A stretch of 64,000 bases of DNA. Origin: Azadirachta indica. Taxonomy: Eukaryota; Streptophyta; Magnoliopsida; Sapindales; Meliaceae. Below, one piece after another: positions 60,500 through 64,000 of this stretch (positions are counted from its first letter, which is position 1; the number at the start of each line of letters is the position of its first letter). The stretch covers positions 2,499,157 to 2,563,156 of the forward strand of contig CM040449.1 of the NCBI GenBank assembly GCA_022749755.1, in the 5' to 3' direction. The position numbers and the translations under genes were made by a program. The notes below the pieces were generated by a model. That model did not search any database and was not told the DNA's origin. It saw nothing but the letters and a program-made list of their open reading frames with translations.

Positions 60500-63400
60500 G
60501 TAGGCAATTTATGGTAGTGCAAAGTCGTCTTCCTGTCTTTTCCCCTTTCCTTTTTCTCGGTAATTTGAAAAGTCAAGGTACAGAAAAAATTTTGAACTTG
60601 AATAAATATCCTCAGTGTAAAAATTTTTAAATAATTAAAATACTATTTAATTTAAAATTATATATTTAAAATCTATTTTTTTAATATCAATATTATTCTA
60701 AAAATCTATAAAAAATGAGAAGTCTTAATTAATTAAATCTAATCTAATACCACTGAAAGATTTATACTTAAATTAAGTGAAATCTATTTCAATTATTTTC
60801 TTTTTTTTATAAAAAAAATTGTCTCCACTATTAGAAATTAAATTCCTATCCTTTATTTGAATAATAAAGATATCAATTACTCGGTGGTTAATAGAGTTAT
60901 ATTTTTAATTATTTATTTGTCATAATATTTTTATAATAATTTTATAAATTAATATTATAAAATTATTTATAATTTTTATATTTATATAAAAATGGTTAAA
61001 GACCATTTAATTATAGATATTTTTTTATATAATTTATAAAACATTTGATTTAGATATATTTAAAATTTAAGATTGCATTTCACAGTTGCGAAACTTTACC
61101 AAAACTTTTATAGACTCTGACCCTAAGCCCAATATTCTTTTATATAAAGTTAAGGATGTAAATTCATCCCTTATTTATATATTTCACTGATGTAAAAATA
61201 CAAAATACTCTATAATAATATATAATATTATTTTATAAATTTATATATAATAACAATTATATATAATTACAATAAATATCATAAATTTAATTAGAATAAA
61301 TTGTAATTCTTTTCCTATTTTATTAGTCGATACCCATTTTTATTTTATGTTTTTACGCAAATTAAGCCTCTTTTCAAATTTAATATCAAGAAAGTTTGAA
61401 TACTCAAATATTTTGTATTATTTAAAGAAATCACGGTAATAAAATTCAATAAATGAAACTTATTATCTGCGTAAAGAAAATTGTATTTTATCTATTATTG
61501 TAAATCTAGCCGTATTTCTTGGCTCTCACTGTACAAGAGACGTGTGAACTAAAGAAGTCGCAAATCGAGTATTTTGAAATTAACAAGAATACAGTGTAAA
61601 TTATAAAAGAAATAATATTTTAGAAATATGAGACCTACAAGTTAAATATATAAATAACTATTTGTTCAAAGGGAGAGATTTTTTTAACAAAAAAAAAAAA
61701 TGTGCATTACGTGGCGAAAATTCTTCTGCTTAGTACAAAAAATCTGGGTAATTTGTCAGCTTGCACAGTGGGGAGATGGGGTCAAACGCTCAGACGCCAC
61801 ACGCTCTCACAGTTGTCCGCTGTCTTTTTCTGATCGTCTCTGTTTGCCTTCCCTTATTCGAAATGTTATGATTAATTAATAAATAAAATTTACATTATCA
61901 CAAAATTTCAATATTAAAATTTATCCATAACATTTTAATGCTCAAATTTAGCAAAAACACATGCTCTACTTTTAAAACAATTTTAATAACACGAATTACC
62001 AAATATTTGAATTTTTTGATAGTTAATTATTTCTTAAATATAAGATAATAATTTATAAATTATTATCTTAATCACAAAAATTTTGCGTTGGCACTTTATA
62101 GATTATAAAACAGAAGTATTTATAGTCATATAAATTTTTATATAAATTAATGTAATAATGTCATGTCATTTTTTCATAAATAAATGTAGTAATAAAATAA
62201 ATTGTAGCATTAATCTAATATTAATAATAAACAAACAGTGATCGGATGCATAGTCACCATCCAAGGATGAAAAATCATTGTTATCTTATCCTTTAGAGAA
62301 TTTAATTGCACTAACAACTAACTTGGAAAATAAAAGACAAGCTGACAAGTCAGTAGCCAAGAGTCAAGACTCGTGAATTATAGGGATCATTGACATTCGG
62401 AGAAGTAAATTAAGAAGAGAAAAAGAAAAAACACAAAAGACAATCTTTAGTAATTTACCATATTAATTTGGACAAAGACCGAATAACTATTAAAAAAAAA
62501 TTAAGAAAGCAAAATTACGAGATATTTAACTTTAAGAAAGTGGTGGGAATGAGCAATTGACAATTTAGTCATCCGAATAAGTGAATTTCAAAAGAATATT
62601 CTTGAAATTTTCATGTTATGCGACAATAGTTGAGTGCGTCGTCAATTTAACGATTTCTCAATCCAATTGTGCGTAAAACTTTACACGTAGGTACCGTTAC
62701 CATTGCGAATACAATCATTGAGGGGGGGGGGGGGGGGGGGGGGGGTCGTAAATTCACGATTTCTCGACTCAACCCGACGTGGTAAAATCTGCCGTGTCGT
62801 TTTCTTCTCGATCACGTGCGCCCTGGCGTTTTAACTCATGCAGAAAAAATGGCCCGAAATTGCTTTTTCTCATTTTCTTCCTATTACGTCGGTTTGTGGG
62901 AAGTTCTAAAAATAAACAAACAGAAATGCAATAATGTTTCATTATTTTTTGATAAGTGATAAGATAAGAATGGACTGTAGGGCAAGCTAAGCTTAGCCAC
63001 AAGGGAGATATGATTGGACCCACGGAACATGGCAGGCAGATTTTTTTGGAGACCATGATTAATAATTATTATTTTAAATTAATAAATAAATAATTAATTA
63101 AATGTTGATTTAACTAAAAAAATGACATCACACAGACGGTGGCTCCACCGTGAACATGTACGTCCCCTGATCCACCGAAAAGCAACTGCGCATGAAGTGG
63201 AGCAAGTTGCCGACAGAATAATTATAATTATATCATCACGTTCAATTGTTGGGCCAAGTTATTTTAATCATTCTAACCCATCCCACTTTTTTTGTGATTT
63301 TTTGCAATTGTCATATAATAATATAAATAAAAAGTTTCCGGTGAAATAAAGACTATCATTCTATTGTTTCTATATTCTTTTAATTAAATTTTAGAACATA

Positions 63401-64000
63401 TGCATTAATTTCAAATTAATAGATTATGAAAGTAATAATAATAATTTAAAAGAAATTTTAATACACGTATCTTAATTTTATTGTATAATCTTATTGAAAT
63501 TATTTTAGTACCTAAGACTTATATATATATATATATTATGTTATTAGTTTGTAATTAATGTAATGTTGTGTTATATCGTAATTAACTTAACATTCAATAT
63601 CGATTTTGACATTATAAATGTAATATTTTATGTCATGCAAAATAAATATTTTTTTTATTATAGTTAATAATATAAATATAGGCAATGATAAATGATGCAT
63701 TATCAACCCGATTAATTAATTCACAATTTTCACTTGAATTAAAATTTAGAAATGCTACAAATATTTTTTTTTTATTTAATTGTGCCCTATTAAGTGAATC
63801 ATGTTCTAGTAAGATCATATATATGATGTTGTTCTGTTAGTAAAAGAAAGAAAAGATAATTTGAGAACCTTTTGTTCTCAATAACTGTGATTCGATAATT
63901 TAGTAATTTTAATTATATCATAATTTTTATTTTATAAGAATAATAATAGTTTTAATTATAAGTACTTGATTATTAGCTAATTAACGTTATAATTATCTCA
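60500..64000. other. AT-rich spacer beyond the second catalase promoter
   Basis: About 3.5 kb with no recognisable gene on either strand. It includes a homopolymer of 24 G at 62722-62745 and a TA run at about 63522-63537. The frames of 60-95 codons have no family motifs. Part of 60500-61000 may belong to the catalase promoter. Confidence 0.6.
62722..62745. repeat. Poly(G) run of 24
   Basis: An uninterrupted run of 24 G on the plus strand in AT-rich DNA. Homopolymers of G this long are rare in plant genomes and are hard to sequence, so the exact length should be treated with caution. Confidence 0.9.

Noticed and set aside
1..64000. CRISPR array, bacterial operon, rRNA or tRNA genes, full retrotransposon
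   Set aside because: No regular spaced repeats, no rRNA signature, no clear tRNA A-box and B-box pair, and no reverse transcriptase, integrase or transposase motif was seen in any frame.

Overview
The window is nuclear DNA from a eudicot plant. The genes have many introns with plant-type AT-rich introns, the spacers are rich in AT microsatellites, and every recognisable product belongs to a plant family. The exon layouts and protein sequences would suit a woody rosid such as Citrus, but I cannot prove the genus from the sequence alone. No virus, bacterial operon, CRISPR array, rRNA or tRNA was found.

Seven protein genes are well supported. (1) 830-2620, minus: an intronless glycosyltransferase family 92 (DUF23) gene. 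(2) 7040-9214, plus: a five-exon receptor-like cytoplasmic kinase of subfamily VII (PBL21 type, Cys-anchored N-terminus). (3) 15510-17547, plus: a six-exon RLCK VII kinase of a different branch (PIX13 type, Gly2 myristoylation signal). (4) 22509-37847, plus: a 39-exon NPC1-type sterol transporter whose exons join to an open frame of 1305 residues. (5) 39323-43198, minus: a NIN-like protein (NLP4/5 branch) nitrate-response transcription factor, with a single-base frameshift between its RWP-RK and PB1 domains in this sequence. (6) and (7) 47048-50805 and 56222-60295, both minus: tandem catalase genes, each with eight exons of identical length encoding 492 residues.

The stretches between genes (about 2.8-7.0, 9.5-15.2, 17.6-22.4, 44.4-46.6, 51-56 and 60.5-64 kb) are AT-rich, with microsatellites, small tandem duplications, two possible MITE-like elements and no transposase or reverse-transcriptase reading frame that I could recognise. 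Between the two catalases are some coding-like pieces on the minus strand that I could not identify.

The genes do not form a pathway. As a neighbourhood they cover cell-wall or glycan synthesis, two immune or growth signalling kinases, endomembrane sterol transport, nitrate response and peroxisomal hydrogen peroxide removal. The points most worth checking are the NLP frameshift, two GC-AG introns (one kinase, NPC1), the paired catalases with a 50-base identical block, the unidentified relic between them, and several inverted repeats at promoters. I found no convincing new biological system.
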